DNA of 64,000 bases from Heliomarina baculiformis. GTDB taxonomy: Bacteria; Pseudomonadota; Alphaproteobacteria; Rhodobacterales; Rhodobacteraceae. Position 1 is the first letter of the stretch. Each line of letters opens with the position of its first letter. The DNA lies in NCBI RefSeq assembly GCF_019966545.1, contig NZ_JAIMIC010000003.1, forward strand, positions 519,828-583,827. Reading direction: 5' to 3'. The notes below the pieces were generated by a model. That model did no database searches and was not told where the DNA came from. It saw nothing but the letters and a program-made list of their open reading frames with translations. Below, piece by piece: positions 17,902 to 27,401 of the stretch. The position numbers and the translations under genes were made by a program.

Positions 17902-18657
17902 TCAGCGCATACGCAGCGCGCCGTCGATACGGATGGTTTCGCCGTTGAGATAGCCGCATTCGACAATGAACCCGGCCAGACGGCCATATTCCGACGGATC
18001 GCCAAGACGCGGCGGGTTCGGCACATCGGCGGCGAGTTGCTTTTGCACATCTTCCGGCAGGCCGGCCAGCATCGGGGTCATGAAAATGCCGGGTGCAATG
18101 GTCATCACGCGGATGCCGACGGAGGCCAGATCACGCGCCATTGGGACGGTCATGCCCACGACGCCGCCCTTGGAGGCGGAATAAGCGACCTGACCCTTTT
18201 GCCCCTCAAAGGCAGCAACGGACGCGGTCGAGATGATGACACCGCGTGCGCCATCGCTTTCGGGTTCGTTCTTGGCCATGGCAACCGAGGCGAGCCGCGA
18301 GACGTTGAACGTGCCGACAAGGTTCACGTCGAGCGTTTGCTTGAACTTATCAAGGGGGTGCGGACCGTCCTTGCCGGATGTCTTAATGCCAAAGGCGATA
18401 CCGGCGCAGTTTACCGTCGCGGTGATCTTGCCCATTTTTTCCATCGCAAGATCGATGGCCGCCTGCACCGACTCTTGGTCGGTGACGTCTGTCTTGGCAA
18501 AGTAACCTTTCAGTTCCTTGGCAACGGCTTCGCCGCGTTCCGCGTCACGATCCAGAATGGTGACCTGCGCGCCCTGCGAGGCGAAATAGCGGGCGGTCGC
18601 TTCGCCCAGTCCGGAAGCGCCGCCGGTGATGACCGCAGCGGTAGTGGACAGTTTCAT
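17902..18657 (-). CDS. SDR oxidoreductase, 3-hydroxyacyl-CoA dehydrogenase type II-like
   Basis: This is a 251-aa classical short-chain dehydrogenase/reductase. The NAD-binding glycine motif is VITGGASGLGEATARYF at about 10-26, and the catalytic Tyr159-x3-Lys163 lies in QVAYSASKGG. Overall pattern, including DVNLVGTFNVSRLA and the late IAPGIFMTPML, matches the type-10 17-beta-HSD/3-hydroxyacyl-CoA dehydrogenase group, suggesting fatty acid or branched-chain acyl-CoA oxidation. It stands alone on the minus strand, convergent with the ABC-F gene. Substrate is inferred. Confidence 0.85.
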   Translation of the reverse strand: MKLSTTAAVITGGASGLGEATARYFASQGAQVTILDRDAERGEAVAKELKGYFAKTDVTDQESVQAAIDLAMEKMGKITATVNCAGIAFGIKTSGKDGPHPLDKFKQTLDVNLVGTFNVSRLASVAMAKNEPESDGARGVIISTASVAAFEGQKGQVAYSASKGGVVGMTVPMARDLASVGIRVMTIAPGIFMTPMLAGLPEDVQKQLAADVPNPPRLGDPSEYGRLAGFIVECGYLNGETIRIDGALRMR

Positions 18658-18728
18658 GCTTCATACTCCCCTTGAAGAACTTCGCCTTGAATAATCACGG
18701 GCACGGGCGGGTGTCCAGAGAGGCGAGG

Positions 18729-19613
18729 TCAGGTGAGAAAGCTCTGCCTGTCGAGCCGCGCGAGAGGACGCAGTGCAGTGCCCAGCGGCGGAAACCATGC
18801 CCATGTGCCGCCAAGTCGGCGGCATCTGGCGCCGCATTCAAGCTTGAAACGGGCAAGTCCGGGGGCGTGAACGGAATCGATCAGCCCTAGGTCGAATCTT
18901 TCGTATCCTTTTGATTTCAGCCATTTAGCGGCGTTGTGCAGCAAAAGGTTATGCGCCGACAAGGATTTCCCCCTCGGGGTCGTATAGCCGATGTGGTAGG
19001 TCGCGGCCGTACCGTGGCACAGCACCAGTATTCCGGCGACGGGAACTTTGCCCTCTTGCGCGGTGAAAAGTTTACCAGCGCCGGGATTGGCGCGACAGTA
19101 TGCAAGCGTGAGCGCGATTGGCCAGCTTCGATAGCCGCGTGCCTGTCGCTGGGCAAGATCAGCCTGCAAGAGCCAGTGATCACTGGATTGCGGCATGATC
19201 TGGCGGGTAACCCGCAACTCTTGAGCCTCGGCATGGCGCAACCGATTTCGCCATTTCTGGTGCATGACGCCAAGCAGATCCTGATCCAGATGCCATTCGG
19301 CGACGCTGGCAGGCGTGAGAATCGGCACGGCACCCATATCTTCAAGTTCCGGAGAGGGATGGTCGGGCGTGATCAGCATGAGCGACCGGCGAACCCCTTT
19401 GCTGTTGCGGAACTGCGAGAGGTCACGCGACCTCAGGTCGACGCGTGACAACAGGTTGACCGCGAATCCTATGGAGAAGCGGCGACGCAGCATCAACAGG
19501 GGCGTATTGCCTTCGAAAAAGAGGTGGTTTTGCCCGATCGCGCGAAGCGTTCTGGCATAGTTGGCATGCTGTTGAAGCGGCTGAGGTAGCGCACGGTCAG
19601 AAGAATCGAACAT
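18729..19613 (-). CDS. GNAT-fold acyltransferase (FemAB/BioF2-like)
   Basis: This 294-aa protein has a C-terminal GNAT-type acetyltransferase half typical of the BioF2-like/FemAB group. Useful marks are ADLAQRQARGYRSWPIALTL, then VAGILVLCHGTAATYHIGYTT and AHNLLLHNAAKWLKSKGYERFDLGLID, followed by a Lys-containing FKLECGARCRRLGGTW. The N-terminal half is variable. The acceptor could be an amino acid, lipid headgroup or peptide and cannot be told. It is divergent from a 48-aa membrane peptide gene. Confidence 0.7.
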   Translation of the reverse strand: MFDSSDRALPQPLQQHANYARTLRAIGQNHLFFEGNTPLLMLRRRFSIGFAVNLLSRVDLRSRDLSQFRNSKGVRRSLMLITPDHPSPELEDMGAVPILTPASVAEWHLDQDLLGVMHQKWRNRLRHAEAQELRVTRQIMPQSSDHWLLQADLAQRQARGYRSWPIALTLAYCRANPGAGKLFTAQEGKVPVAGILVLCHGTAATYHIGYTTPRGKSLSAHNLLLHNAAKWLKSKGYERFDLGLIDSVHAPGLARFKLECGARCRRLGGTWAWFPPLGTALRPLARLDRQSFLT

Positions 19614-19659
19614 GCCCGCTATTTACGCGCCATTAACCTAAAAGCGCGTTAATGGCCGT

Positions 19660-19806
19660 ATGAAGCAGAAAGACACCTTGCGGCGCACCCCCAGCGCCAA
19701 AATTGCGGCCCCGGCTCGCCCAACACGGGCCGGGACTTTGCTCTTGGCGATTGGACTGTCGATACCGGTCTTTCTGATCCTGACCGCTATCGACTGGCTG
19801 CTCTAG
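19660..19806 (+). CDS. 48-aa single-helix membrane peptide
   Basis: A short frame from ATG 19660 to TAG 19806 encodes 48 residues: a basic Arg/Lys/Pro-rich head ([14 protein letters not shown]), then a 22-residue hydrophobic helix ([20 protein letters not shown]) and a final LL. The pattern is that of a small inner-membrane protein with cytoplasmic basic N-terminus. Its stop overlaps the tyrS stop on the other strand through a shared CTAG. No function is assigned; conservation was not tested. Confidence 0.6.
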   Translation: MKQKDTLRRTPSAKIAAPARPTRAGTLLLAIGLSIPVFLILTAIDWLL

Positions 19807-21056
19807 TCGTTGAGTTGCACCAGCGCATGGCGTTTGCGCCCGGCGCTGATCTTGACGGGCGAGGCGAGGGCGCTCGCGTCGAGCATCATTCCGGCATCCG
19901 TCAACGGAGCATCGTCCAGACGGGCGCCGTTCTCGGCGATCAGGCGCTTGGCTTCCTTGCCCGACTTGGCGAGACCGGAGCGGACGATCACCTGCACGAT
20001 GGAAATACCATCACCGATTTCCGCGCGGGTCAGGCCAAGCGTCGGAAGATCATCGCCGACGCCACCTTTTTCAAAGACTTCGCGGGCGGTGGCCTGAGCG
20101 GTCTGCGCTGCCTCGGCTCCGTGGCAAAGGGTCGTGACCTGATCCGCAAGGATGATCTTTGCCTCGTTGATCTCGGATCCAGCCAGGGCCCCCAGTCTTT
20201 CGCACTCATCCACCGGCATTTCGGTGTAGAGCTTGAGGAAGCGCCCGACGTCCGCATCGGTTGTATTGCGCCAGAATTGCCAGAACTCGTAGGGGCTGAG
20301 CATATCGGCATTCAGCCACATCGCACCTCCTTGGCTCTTGCCCATCTTGCGCCCGTCCGACGTGGTCAGCAGCGGTGACGTCAGTCCATAGATTTCGTGA
20401 TCGAGCACCCGGCGGGTGAGGTCGATGCCGTTCACGATATTGCCCCACTGGTCCGACCCGCCCATCTGCAGGATGCAACCATAGCGGCGGTTAAGCTCAA
20501 GAAAATCATAAGCTTGCAGGATCATGTAGTTGAATTCGAGGAAGGACAGCGACTGTTCGCGATCCAGCCGCGATTTCACCGACTCAAAAGACAGCATACG
20601 GTTCACCGAGAAATGGCGACCGATATCGCGCAGGAACTCGAGATAGTTCAGATCGTCGAGCCATTCGGCGTTGTTGAGCATGATGGCATCTGCCGAGCCT
20701 TCGCCATAGCTGAGGTACTTGGCAAAGACGTTTTTCATGCTGGCAATGTTGTCGTCGATCGCCTCGGGGGTGAGCAGGGGGCGTTCGTCCGAACGGAAAG
20801 ACGGGTCGCCCACCTTAGTGGTGCCGCCGCCCATGAGGGTGATCGGCTTGTGCCCGGTCTTCTGGAACCAGCGCAGCATCATGATGTTGAGCAGATGCCC
20901 CACATGCAACGACTTGGCGGTCGCGTCATAACCGATATAGGCAGGCTGACCAGGCACCATCAAAGCCTCGTCGAGACCCTGATAATCGGTGCAATCGGCG
21001 AGATAGCCACGTTCCATCATGATGGCGATGAAATCCGATTTGGGGTGGTAGGTCAT
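19803..21056 (-). CDS. tyrS: tyrosyl-tRNA synthetase
   Basis: This is a 417-aa class I synthetase charging tRNA-Tyr. It shows the tyrosine site [21 protein letters not shown] (HIGH variant HVGH), [29 protein letters not shown], and the KMSKS variant KMGKS in [11 protein letters not shown]. The C-terminal S4-like RNA-binding domain ([20 protein letters not shown]) is intact. The ATG lies 64 bp from the divergent anmK start. Confidence 0.97.
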   Translation of the reverse strand: MTYHPKSDFIAIMMERGYLADCTDYQGLDEALMVPGQPAYIGYDATAKSLHVGHLLNIMMLRWFQKTGHKPITLMGGGTTKVGDPSFRSDERPLLTPEAIDDNIASMKNVFAKYLSYGEGSADAIMLNNAEWLDDLNYLEFLRDIGRHFSVNRMLSFESVKSRLDREQSLSFLEFNYMILQAYDFLELNRRYGCILQMGGSDQWGNIVNGIDLTRRVLDHEIYGLTSPLLTTSDGRKMGKSQGGAMWLNADMLSPYEFWQFWRNTTDADVGRFLKLYTEMPVDECERLGALAGSEINEAKIILADQVTTLCHGAEAAQTAQATAREVFEKGGVGDDLPTLGLTRAEIGDGISIVQVIVRSGLAKSGKEAKRLIAENGARLDDAPLTDAGMMLDASALASPVKISAGRKRHALVQLND

Positions 21057-21119
21057 GTCTTGCCTCCGGTTTCAATTCAGGGTGAGTGTATAGGGGGCTG
21101 GGCAGTGAAGGAAAAGGCC

Positions 21120-22229
21120 ATGAATTCGGCCATTCGGCAGGGCGGCGTGCTTCGGGCGCTGGGGGCGATGAGCGGCACATCGCTAGACGGTGTGGATGCG
21201 GCAATAGTAGAGACAGACGGGCATCGGATCACCGGTTTCGGAGAGCATGGGTATCGCGGCTATTCGAGCGATGAACGCAGGATTTTGCGGGCCGGGCTGG
21301 GTGTCTGGACCGGTGAGCCAGTGGAGCTTGCCGGTGACGTGGTTGATGTCGCGCATTACGAATTGCTGAGCGGTTTTAAGGACGTGGACATCGTCGGGTT
21401 TCATGGCCAGACGCTTGCCCATGAGCCGCGCGGACGGGGAACTTTGCAGGTGGGGGACGGCGCCGGTCTTGCGGAGGCGCTGAACCGACCCGTTGTCTGG
21501 GACTTTCGCAGTGATGATGTGCGGATGGGCGGCGAAGGCGCCCCGCTTGCGCCGTTTTTTCATTTTGCCTGTGCCAAGTGGATCGGCGCAAAGGAGCCTT
21601 TGTGTTTCCTGAACCTTGGCGGGGTTGGAAACCTCACCTATGTCGATCCGGGTTTCGTCCGGCCGGAGGAGGTCGGGGCGCTCTTGGCCTTTGATACGGG
21701 GCCAGCGAATGCGCCCGTCAACGACTTGCTGCAGGCCCGCCTCGGGCTTGAGATGGACCGGGACGGCGAGATCGCCCGCGGAGGGGACGTGGAAGAGGGT
21801 GCTTTGGAATTGTTCCTGGCCGAGCCGTATTTCGCCCGTATGCCTCCAAAATCGCTGGATCGGAACGATTTCGCCGAGATGATCAAGCTGGTTGGTGAGC
21901 TGGGAGATTCGGATGCCGCGGCAACCCTGACCGGCATGGCGGCTGCAGCCGTGGTTCAGGGCCTTGAACACTGCCCACGTCCGCCTGCGCGTGTCCTTGT
22001 CACGGGGGGAGGGCGGCTTAATCCGGTGCTTATGGAAATGCTGCGGGTCGGGCTCGACTGTCCGGTGGACCCAGTCGAGGAGGTGGGCTTAGATGGCGAC
22101 ATGCTTGAGGCGCAGGCTTTTGCCTATCTCGCGGTGCGTGTCGCAAGGGGCTTGCCGACATCCTGCCCCGGAACCACAGGCGTGCGGGCACTGGTCGGGG
22201 GCGGCGTCGTATCTTTTCCGGGCGCATAG
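21120..22229 (+). CDS. anmK: anhydro-N-acetylmuramic acid kinase
   Basis: This 369-aa sugar kinase converts 1,6-anhydroMurNAc to MurNAc-6-phosphate in peptidoglycan recycling. It shows the N-terminal phosphate-binding [42 protein letters not shown], the [12 protein letters not shown] loop, [15 protein letters not shown], and [13 protein letters not shown] longer in-frame reading continues upstream through the tyrS antisense strand, but ATG 21120 follows GAAGGA and gives the family start; a GTG at 21105 is an alternative. It works downstream of NagZ (6.1 kb). Confidence 0.94.
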   Translation: MNSAIRQGGVLRALGAMSGTSLDGVDAAIVETDGHRITGFGEHGYRGYSSDERRILRAGLGVWTGEPVELAGDVVDVAHYELLSGFKDVDIVGFHGQTLAHEPRGRGTLQVGDGAGLAEALNRPVVWDFRSDDVRMGGEGAPLAPFFHFACAKWIGAKEPLCFLNLGGVGNLTYVDPGFVRPEEVGALLAFDTGPANAPVNDLLQARLGLEMDRDGEIARGGDVEEGALELFLAEPYFARMPPKSLDRNDFAEMIKLVGELGDSDAAATLTGMAAAAVVQGLEHCPRPPARVLVTGGGRLNPVLMEMLRVGLDCPVDPVEEVGLDGDMLEAQAFAYLAVRVARGLPTSCPGTTGVRALVGGGVVSFPGA

Positions 22230-22295
22230 GTCGAAGGAGTCTTTTGCTCAGGCGTTGGACACCCATATTGGCGTGACATAACCACCCTTTAGGCG

Positions 22296-22350
22296 GGCAG
22301 GTCGCGTCGCTCTTTGGATATTTTTTGACCCAAAGAAGAGGGATGCGGCG
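22296..22350 (+). repeat. intergenic repeat copy B
   Basis: Between anmK and the cupin gene lies a stretch containing GGATATTTTTTGACCCAAAG AAGAGG. A related stretch occurs at 41866-41907 on the other strand. Shared core is GGATATTTT followed by ACCCAAAGAAG after a few bases. Both copies are intergenic. I see no gene in 22230-22351. Confidence 0.4.
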
Positions 22351-22351
22351 T

Positions 22352-22771
22352 CTAACTGCGGGGAATATCCAATTCGGGTTCGGCGAGCGTGAAGCCGGCA
22401 AAGTCGAAGCCGGGGCTGACCGTACAGCTGACGAGCGTGAAATCGCCGGTGCTGCGTGCGGCCTGCCAATGATGTTCCGGCACTATCAGCTGTGGCTCGC
22501 CCTCGCTTAGATCGGGGGTCAGGAGGTGGTCGATCGCCGGGCCGGTTTGCTTTTCGGCGATAGAAAGGACCAATGGCGCACCTGAATGATAGAGCCAGAT
22601 CTCGGTGGCATCCACCTTGTGCCAGTGGCTAGCCTCGCCTGATTTGAGCAGGAAATAGATGCAGGTACCGGTTGGCCTTCCGTCATTACCGGCGATCCAG
22701 GTCTGGCGATAATGTCCGCCTTCGGGATGGGGCGAGAGGTTCAGTCGGGTGATGATCTGATCAGCTGTCAT
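22352..22771 (-). CDS. cupin-fold protein of the DUF985 family
   Basis: This 139-aa single-domain cupin belongs to DUF985. The family opening LNLSPHPEGGHYRQTW and the barrel strands TCIYFLLKSGEASHWHKVDATEIWLYHSG are clear, the latter supplying HxH-type putative metal ligands. Further blocks are IVPEHHWQAARS and LVSCTVSPGFDFAGFTLAEP. I take ATG 22771 as the start because it gives MTADQIITRLNL and leaves the 5' end of selO free. Reaction unknown; family members bind small molecules or sugars. Confidence 0.85.
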   Translation of the reverse strand: MTADQIITRLNLSPHPEGGHYRQTWIAGNDGRPTGTCIYFLLKSGEASHWHKVDATEIWLYHSGAPLVLSIAEKQTGPAIDHLLTPDLSEGEPQLIVPEHHWQAARSTGDFTLVSCTVSPGFDFAGFTLAEPELDIPRS

Positions 22772-22841
22772 GGCGCAAGGATAGGGGCTGGTTTGGCGGT
22801 GCGCTATGGTATTCTTGCGCGATGCACTTATGTTTGCGGGC

Positions 22842-24260
22842 ATGAGCATGCAGATATCTTTCGACAACAGTTTCGCTCGCCTGACAGGCGGTTTCTACGC
22901 GCGGCAGGATCCCGTGCCGGTGCGGGAACCGAAGCTGGTGGCTTACAACAGTGACTTGGCGCGGGTTCTGGGGCTTCCGGAAAAGGAGCTGCCGGAATTC
23001 GCGGAGATTTTTGCCGGAAACCGGGTGCCGGACGGCGCGGAACCTTTGGCCCAGCTCTATTCCGGTCATCAATTCGGGCAGTATAACCCTCAGCTTGGCG
23101 ATGGCCGCGCGATACTGCTGGGCGAAGTTGTCGGTGAAGATGGCATACGACGGGATATCCAACTTAAAGGGGCGGGTCGCACCGCGTTCAGTCGCATGGG
23201 CGACGGCAGGGCATGGCTTGGTCCGGTTCTGCGCGAATACGTGGTTTCCGAAGCGATGCACGCCCTTGGCATTCCGACGACACGGGCCTTGGCCGCAGTT
23301 GAGACCGGAGAGGTTGTTCTGCGCGACGGGATGCTGCCAGGCGCGGTTCTGACCCGGGTTGCCAAGAGCCATCTGCGTGTCGGAAGCTTTCAGGTTTATG
23401 CTGCGCGCGGAGAGACAGAGAACCTCAAGACGCTTACGCAATATGCGATTGACCGGCATTATCCCGAAGCGGAAGGACCCATGGGGCTGTTGCGTGCGGT
23501 GCGCGATGCGCAGGCGCGGCTTATCCCGGCCTGGATGGCCGTGGGTTTCATCCATGGGGTGATGAACACGGATAATGCGTCGATCGCCGGGGAAACCATC
23601 GACTATGGCCCGTGCGCCTTTATGGACGTGTACCATCCGAATACGGTTTTCAGTTCCATCGACCAGATGGGGCGCTATGCCTATGCGAACCAGCCCGATA
23701 TCGCGGTCTGGAACCTTGCCCAGCTTGCAACGGCCCTGATCCAGCAGATGGAGGATCGCGAGGCGGCGGTGGAAGAGGCGACCGAAATTGTTCACGCCAT
23801 GCCGGAATTGATGCGACAGGAATGGCTGCGGCGGTTTGCAGCCAAGCTGGGCATCAGCGATGTTCGCGAGGAAGATGCTGCGCTGGTCGCGGATCTGTTG
23901 ACCCGGATGGCGCATCAGCAGGCGGATTTCACCAATACCTTCCGTTCGCTTGGAACAGACAAGGCGCGTGACCAGTTCACCGACCCGGGTGCTTTCGATC
24001 AGTGGGCCGACGGGTGGAAGGCGCGGTTGGAGTGTGAGCCGGACCCCGAGGCGCTTATGCGCGCGTCCAATCCTGCCTTTATTCCCCGTAACCACCGTGT
24101 TGAGCAGATGATCGAGGCGGCTGTGAAAGGCGATTACGCGCCGTTTCACCGGCTGAACTCGGTGCTGTCTAATCCGTATGAGGATCAACCCGATCATGCG
24201 GATCTGCGCCGTGTGCCGACGCCCGAGGAGGTCGTTCCCGCGACCTTCTGCGGGACCTAG
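22842..24260 (+). CDS. selO: protein adenylyltransferase SelO (YdiU/UPF0061)
   Basis: This is a 472-aa pseudokinase-fold enzyme that transfers AMP from ATP to Ser/Thr/Tyr of proteins, tied to redox homeostasis in the family. Marks are [20 protein letters not shown], the nucleotide-binding [16 protein letters not shown], and the metal/catalytic block [23 protein letters not shown]. Length is that of the E. coli protein (478 aa). Bacterial members often end in a C-x-x-C or selenocysteine; here the end is VVPATFCGT with a single Cys. I prefer ATG 22842 ([11 protein letters not shown]) over the upstream ATG at 22806. Confidence 0.93.
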   Translation: MSMQISFDNSFARLTGGFYARQDPVPVREPKLVAYNSDLARVLGLPEKELPEFAEIFAGNRVPDGAEPLAQLYSGHQFGQYNPQLGDGRAILLGEVVGEDGIRRDIQLKGAGRTAFSRMGDGRAWLGPVLREYVVSEAMHALGIPTTRALAAVETGEVVLRDGMLPGAVLTRVAKSHLRVGSFQVYAARGETENLKTLTQYAIDRHYPEAEGPMGLLRAVRDAQARLIPAWMAVGFIHGVMNTDNASIAGETIDYGPCAFMDVYHPNTVFSSIDQMGRYAYANQPDIAVWNLAQLATALIQQMEDREAAVEEATEIVHAMPELMRQEWLRRFAAKLGISDVREEDAALVADLLTRMAHQQADFTNTFRSLGTDKARDQFTDPGAFDQWADGWKARLECEPDPEALMRASNPAFIPRNHRVEQMIEAAVKGDYAPFHRLNSVLSNPYEDQPDHADLRRVPTPEEVVPATFCGT

Positions 24261-25132
24261 CGGCGGTTAATCAGGAATATCCCTGCGGCAACAAGGACGA
24301 GTGCGACGAACACGGCTGGCCCGATCCTTTCGCCAAGGATGAGCCATCCGAAGAGCACCGCGAGAACCGGCGACAGGAAACTGAAAGAGGCGACGGCACT
24401 GGCGCGATAGATGGTGAGCAACCAGAACCACACAAGGAAGCCAAGGCTTGCCACGCAGATCGCCTGAAATGCCAGACCGGCCCAGTGGATGGGCTGGGGA
24501 TCGCGCAGGAATTCTCCATAGAACGGTGCGGCCAGCAGCAGGATCGGCGCGGATATAGCCACCTGAAACAGCAATTGCGTGGCCGGCGGAACATGTACCA
24601 GCGGGGTCATGCGCACGACAAGCGGTATACTGGCCCAGATAAAGGACGCCATAAGTGCCAGAATATCTCCGAGGAGTGACGCCTGACCGTTGGAGCGGTC
24701 GGAGAGCGCCAGAACGACACCGGTGACTGCGAGGGCCATGCCGAGAATGCGAAGACCGCTTAGCTTTTCGCCGGGAAGGGCGAAATGGCTCACGAGGGCC
24801 AGCCAGACCGGCATTGTGTAGAAGATGATCGACGAGCGCGAAACGGTGGTATGATCGAGGGCGGTGAACAAGCAGAGGAATTCAAGCGCGAATAACCCGC
24901 CAGAGATGATACCCCAGGTCCAGGCTGAGCGCGGGATGTGTAGCGAGGTGCCGCGCCATTTCATCCAGATCAAGAGCACAATCGCCGCGCCGACCGAGCG
25001 CAGCCCTGCCTGGAAAGCAGGGGCAAAACCTCCGCCGGTGATCTTGATGACGACCTGGTTGAATGCGAGGAGTGTCGCGAACCCGATCAGGGCCGCTGCC
25101 CCGAATCCGTCAATGGCACGCTTTTCTTCCAT
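24257..25132 (-). CDS. EamA/DMT-family transporter
   Basis: This 291-aa inner-membrane protein has about ten transmembrane helices in two EamA repeats, the drug/metabolite transporter layout. The start at ATG 25132 ([19 protein letters not shown]) places a short charged head before helix 1; codons further upstream look non-coding. Its 3' end overlaps the selO stop by 4 bp on the opposite strand. Substrate cannot be inferred; EamA members export amino acids or metabolites. Confidence 0.85.
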   Translation of the reverse strand: MEEKRAIDGFGAAALIGFATLLAFNQVVIKITGGGFAPAFQAGLRSVGAAIVLLIWMKWRGTSLHIPRSAWTWGIISGGLFALEFLCLFTALDHTTVSRSSIIFYTMPVWLALVSHFALPGEKLSGLRILGMALAVTGVVLALSDRSNGQASLLGDILALMASFIWASIPLVVRMTPLVHVPPATQLLFQVAISAPILLLAAPFYGEFLRDPQPIHWAGLAFQAICVASLGFLVWFWLLTIYRASAVASFSFLSPVLAVLFGWLILGERIGPAVFVALVLVAAGIFLINRR

Positions 25133-25314
25133 GCGGCCAAAGGAGCCGTAGCCCCGAACCAAGTCAAGCGCCGAATGTCTGGGGCTTGGGTCTACCGGGG
25201 TTGGTGGGATTCTCGTTGTGAACCAAGGGAGTGGCGACTCTGACTGGCAGGGAACTTTTGCCAATCAGAGAGAGCACCTTGCCGACGTGTCTCTACGTCG
25301 CCAAGATTGATGGT

Positions 25315-26613
25315 TCAGGCTGCGGCGCGGTTGTTGCTGGCGGGCCGACGGCGACGGCGCGACTGGCTTTTGCCGGGGGCGTTACCCCCTCCGCCATTGC
25401 CGCCGCCATTATTGCCACTGCCACCGCTGCGACGACGCTGACCACGGCCTTTGCCCTTGGGCTTATCCGGCGCTTCCATGGGCGACCAGGGACGACCCGA
25501 AGCGACGGGGATGCTGATCCCCATGGTTTTCTGGATCGCCTTCAATTCGTCCATCTCATCCGGTGCGCAGAATGCAACGGCGGCACCGTCTTTGCCCGCG
25601 CGCGCGGTGCGTCCGATCCGGTGCACGTAGTTGTCCGGTACGTTGGGAAGGTCGTAGTTGTAGACGTGTTTGACGTCCGGGATATCCAGACCGCGGGCGG
25701 CAACGTCTGTCGCGACCAGAACCCGGACATCACCGGATTTGAAAGCCGCGATGGCCCGGTCGCGCTGACCCTGACTCTTGTTGCCGTGGATCGACATGGC
25801 GGCAAAGCCACGTTTTTCCAGCGTTTTCATCAGCTTTTCCGACCCATGCTTCGTGCGCCCGAATACGAGGGCGCGTTCCTCGCGATGCTTGTCGAGCAGT
25901 TCGATCAGCAGGTTGGTCTTTTCCGCTTTGGCGATAAAATGCACTTCTTGCGTGACCTTGTCGGCGGCCTTGCCCGGGGGGGTGACTTCGACCCGGATCG
26001 GGCTTTTCAGATAGCTCTGCGCCAATTCGTTCATCTGCTTGGGCATGGTGGCCGAAAACAGCATGGTCTGACGTTCTTCGGGCAGCAGCGCCGCGATCTT
26101 GCGCAGGGCATGGATAAAGCCGAGGTCAAGCATCTGGTCCGCTTCGTCCAGAACGAGGAAGGTGCAGGTCTGCAGCTCGACAGCGCGGCGGTCGAGTAGG
26201 TCGAGCAGACGGCCCGGCGTCGCCACCAAGAGGTCGGTGCCGCGTTCAAGGCGCTTCATCTGCGCATTTATCGACTGGCCGCCGACGACAACGCCAACTT
26301 TCAGAGGCGTATTTTCGGTCAGACCGCGCAGGTGTGTGGCGATCTGGGTAGCCAGTTCGCGAGTCGGTGCGAGGACGAGACCACGCACGGTGTATTTCTC
26401 CGGCTTCTTGCCGAATTCCAGCATCTGTTTGACGATGGGCACGCCAAAGGCGGCGGTTTTGCCGGTGCCGGTCTGGGCCAGACCAAGAACATCGCGCCCG
26501 TTCAGGGCGTGGGGGATGGCCTGTTTCTGGATCGGGGTCGGCTCGGTGATGCCCATCTCTGCAAGGCGGGCAACCAGCTTGGCCGGCAGATCCATCATAT
26601 CAAAATCGCTCAA
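25315..26613 (-). CDS. DEAD-box RNA helicase (RhlE-like)
   Basis: This is a 432-aa ATP-dependent RNA helicase. Motifs appear in order: Q motif TPIQKQAIPH, motif I AQTGTGKTAAF, Ia PTRELATQI, motif II DEAD in LVLDEADQML, motif III FSATMP, and motif VI HRIGRTARAG. The C-terminal 50 residues are Arg/Gly/Asn-rich (GQRRRSGGSGNNGGGNGG), an RNA-binding tail. The frame is open 112 codons further upstream, but AAAGGA lies 6 bp before the TTG at 26613, which gives MSDFDMMDLPAKL and fits the family. A long leader region precedes it. Confidence 0.92.
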   Translation of the reverse strand: MSDFDMMDLPAKLVARLAEMGITEPTPIQKQAIPHALNGRDVLGLAQTGTGKTAAFGVPIVKQMLEFGKKPEKYTVRGLVLAPTRELATQIATHLRGLTENTPLKVGVVVGGQSINAQMKRLERGTDLLVATPGRLLDLLDRRAVELQTCTFLVLDEADQMLDLGFIHALRKIAALLPEERQTMLFSATMPKQMNELAQSYLKSPIRVEVTPPGKAADKVTQEVHFIAKAEKTNLLIELLDKHREERALVFGRTKHGSEKLMKTLEKRGFAAMSIHGNKSQGQRDRAIAAFKSGDVRVLVATDVAARGLDIPDVKHVYNYDLPNVPDNYVHRIGRTARAGKDGAAVAFCAPDEMDELKAIQKTMGISIPVASGRPWSPMEAPDKPKGKGRGQRRRSGGSGNNGGGNGGGGNAPGKSQSRRRRRPASNNRAAA

Positions 26614-26976
26614 GTCATATCCTTTCGGTACGACGACGCCCTTGCGCCACACGCACCTGTTTCGCCACCGTACAGGTGGCCGTTGGGGACGCCTTTCCTC
26701 GGGCCGCCGGGCAGAATGCCGCAGACAGGCCGGATTGGCGCTTTGGCCCCACGCGTGATTTTGGGAACACGGTTTAATCGCTGTCTTGGTCAGAGGCCCA
26801 TTCAGGGCAGCAGGGGCATATGGCCCATGCGTCTGCTCACGCGGCAGAAGACGGCGGTTGAAGCGCAAATGGACCTTCGCTCCCTTAAAGTCAACCTTTG
26901 CAGAGGCAGAAAACCCGGTGGATCGAAACCGTTGCATTGGGTACACCATAGTTCAGGACAGAAGACGGGAACTGCC
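26614..26976. promoter_or_regulatory. divergent control region between helicase and Fur-type genes
   Basis: This 363-bp stretch has no supported gene. It must hold the promoters of both divergent genes. Near the helicase side there are two overlapping hairpins that cannot both form: CACCTGT (26654-26660) with ACAGGTG (26672-26678), and GCCACC (26664-26669) with GGTGGC (26675-26680). These would lie in the helicase mRNA leader if transcription begins upstream of them. Confidence 0.4.
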
Positions 26977-27390
26977 ATGACGCAGACAATCATCGACCGT
27001 TGCGAGGCCAAGGGCCTTCGTATAACGGGCCAGCGCCGCGTGATTGCCCAGGTGCTGGAGGACAGCAGCGATCACCCCGATGTCGAAGAACTTTACGCGC
27101 GGGCCAGTGCGGTCGACAGCGGCATATCGCTGGCAACGGTCTATCGTACGGTCAAGTTGTTCGAGGAATCCGGCATTCTGGAGCGTCTGGAATTTGGCGA
27201 TGGCCGCGCCCGCTACGAGGACGCGACACGCGAACACCACGACCATCTTATCGACGTTCAGACCGGTGACGTGATCGAATTCGTCGACCCCGAAATCGAA
27301 GCCCTGCAGGAAAAAATCGCCGCCAAACTTGGCTATGATCTGCGCGGGCATCGGCTTGAATTGTACGGGGTGCGTCGCAAGAAATCCTGA
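26977..27390 (+). CDS. Fur-family metalloregulator (Fur/Mur type)
   Basis: This is a 137-aa metal-dependent repressor with an N-terminal winged helix (KGLRITGQRRVIAQVLEDSS, then ISLATVYRTVKLFEESGIL) and a C-terminal dimerisation domain. The regulatory ligands appear in TREHHDHLIDV and GHRLELYG. There are no CxxC structural zinc motifs; the only cysteine is near residue 9. This pattern fits alphaproteobacterial Fur/Mur rather than E. coli Fur, and the HHH motif of Irr is absent. Metal specificity (Fe or Mn) needs experiment. Confidence 0.88.
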   Translation: MTQTIIDRCEAKGLRITGQRRVIAQVLEDSSDHPDVEELYARASAVDSGISLATVYRTVKLFEESGILERLEFGDGRARYEDATREHHDHLIDVQTGDVIEFVDPEIEALQEKIAAKLGYDLRGHRLELYGVRRKKS

Positions 27391-27401
27391 TCCCGATCCG
27401 C

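Noticed and set aside
20397..21119. An N-terminal extension of anmK by 241 residues
   Set aside because: It runs antisense to tyrS, has no similarity to a known domain, and the family start is at 21120.
22761..24197. A 478-codon frame antisense to selO
   Set aside because: No family resemblance, while the plus strand encodes an intact SelO with all motifs.
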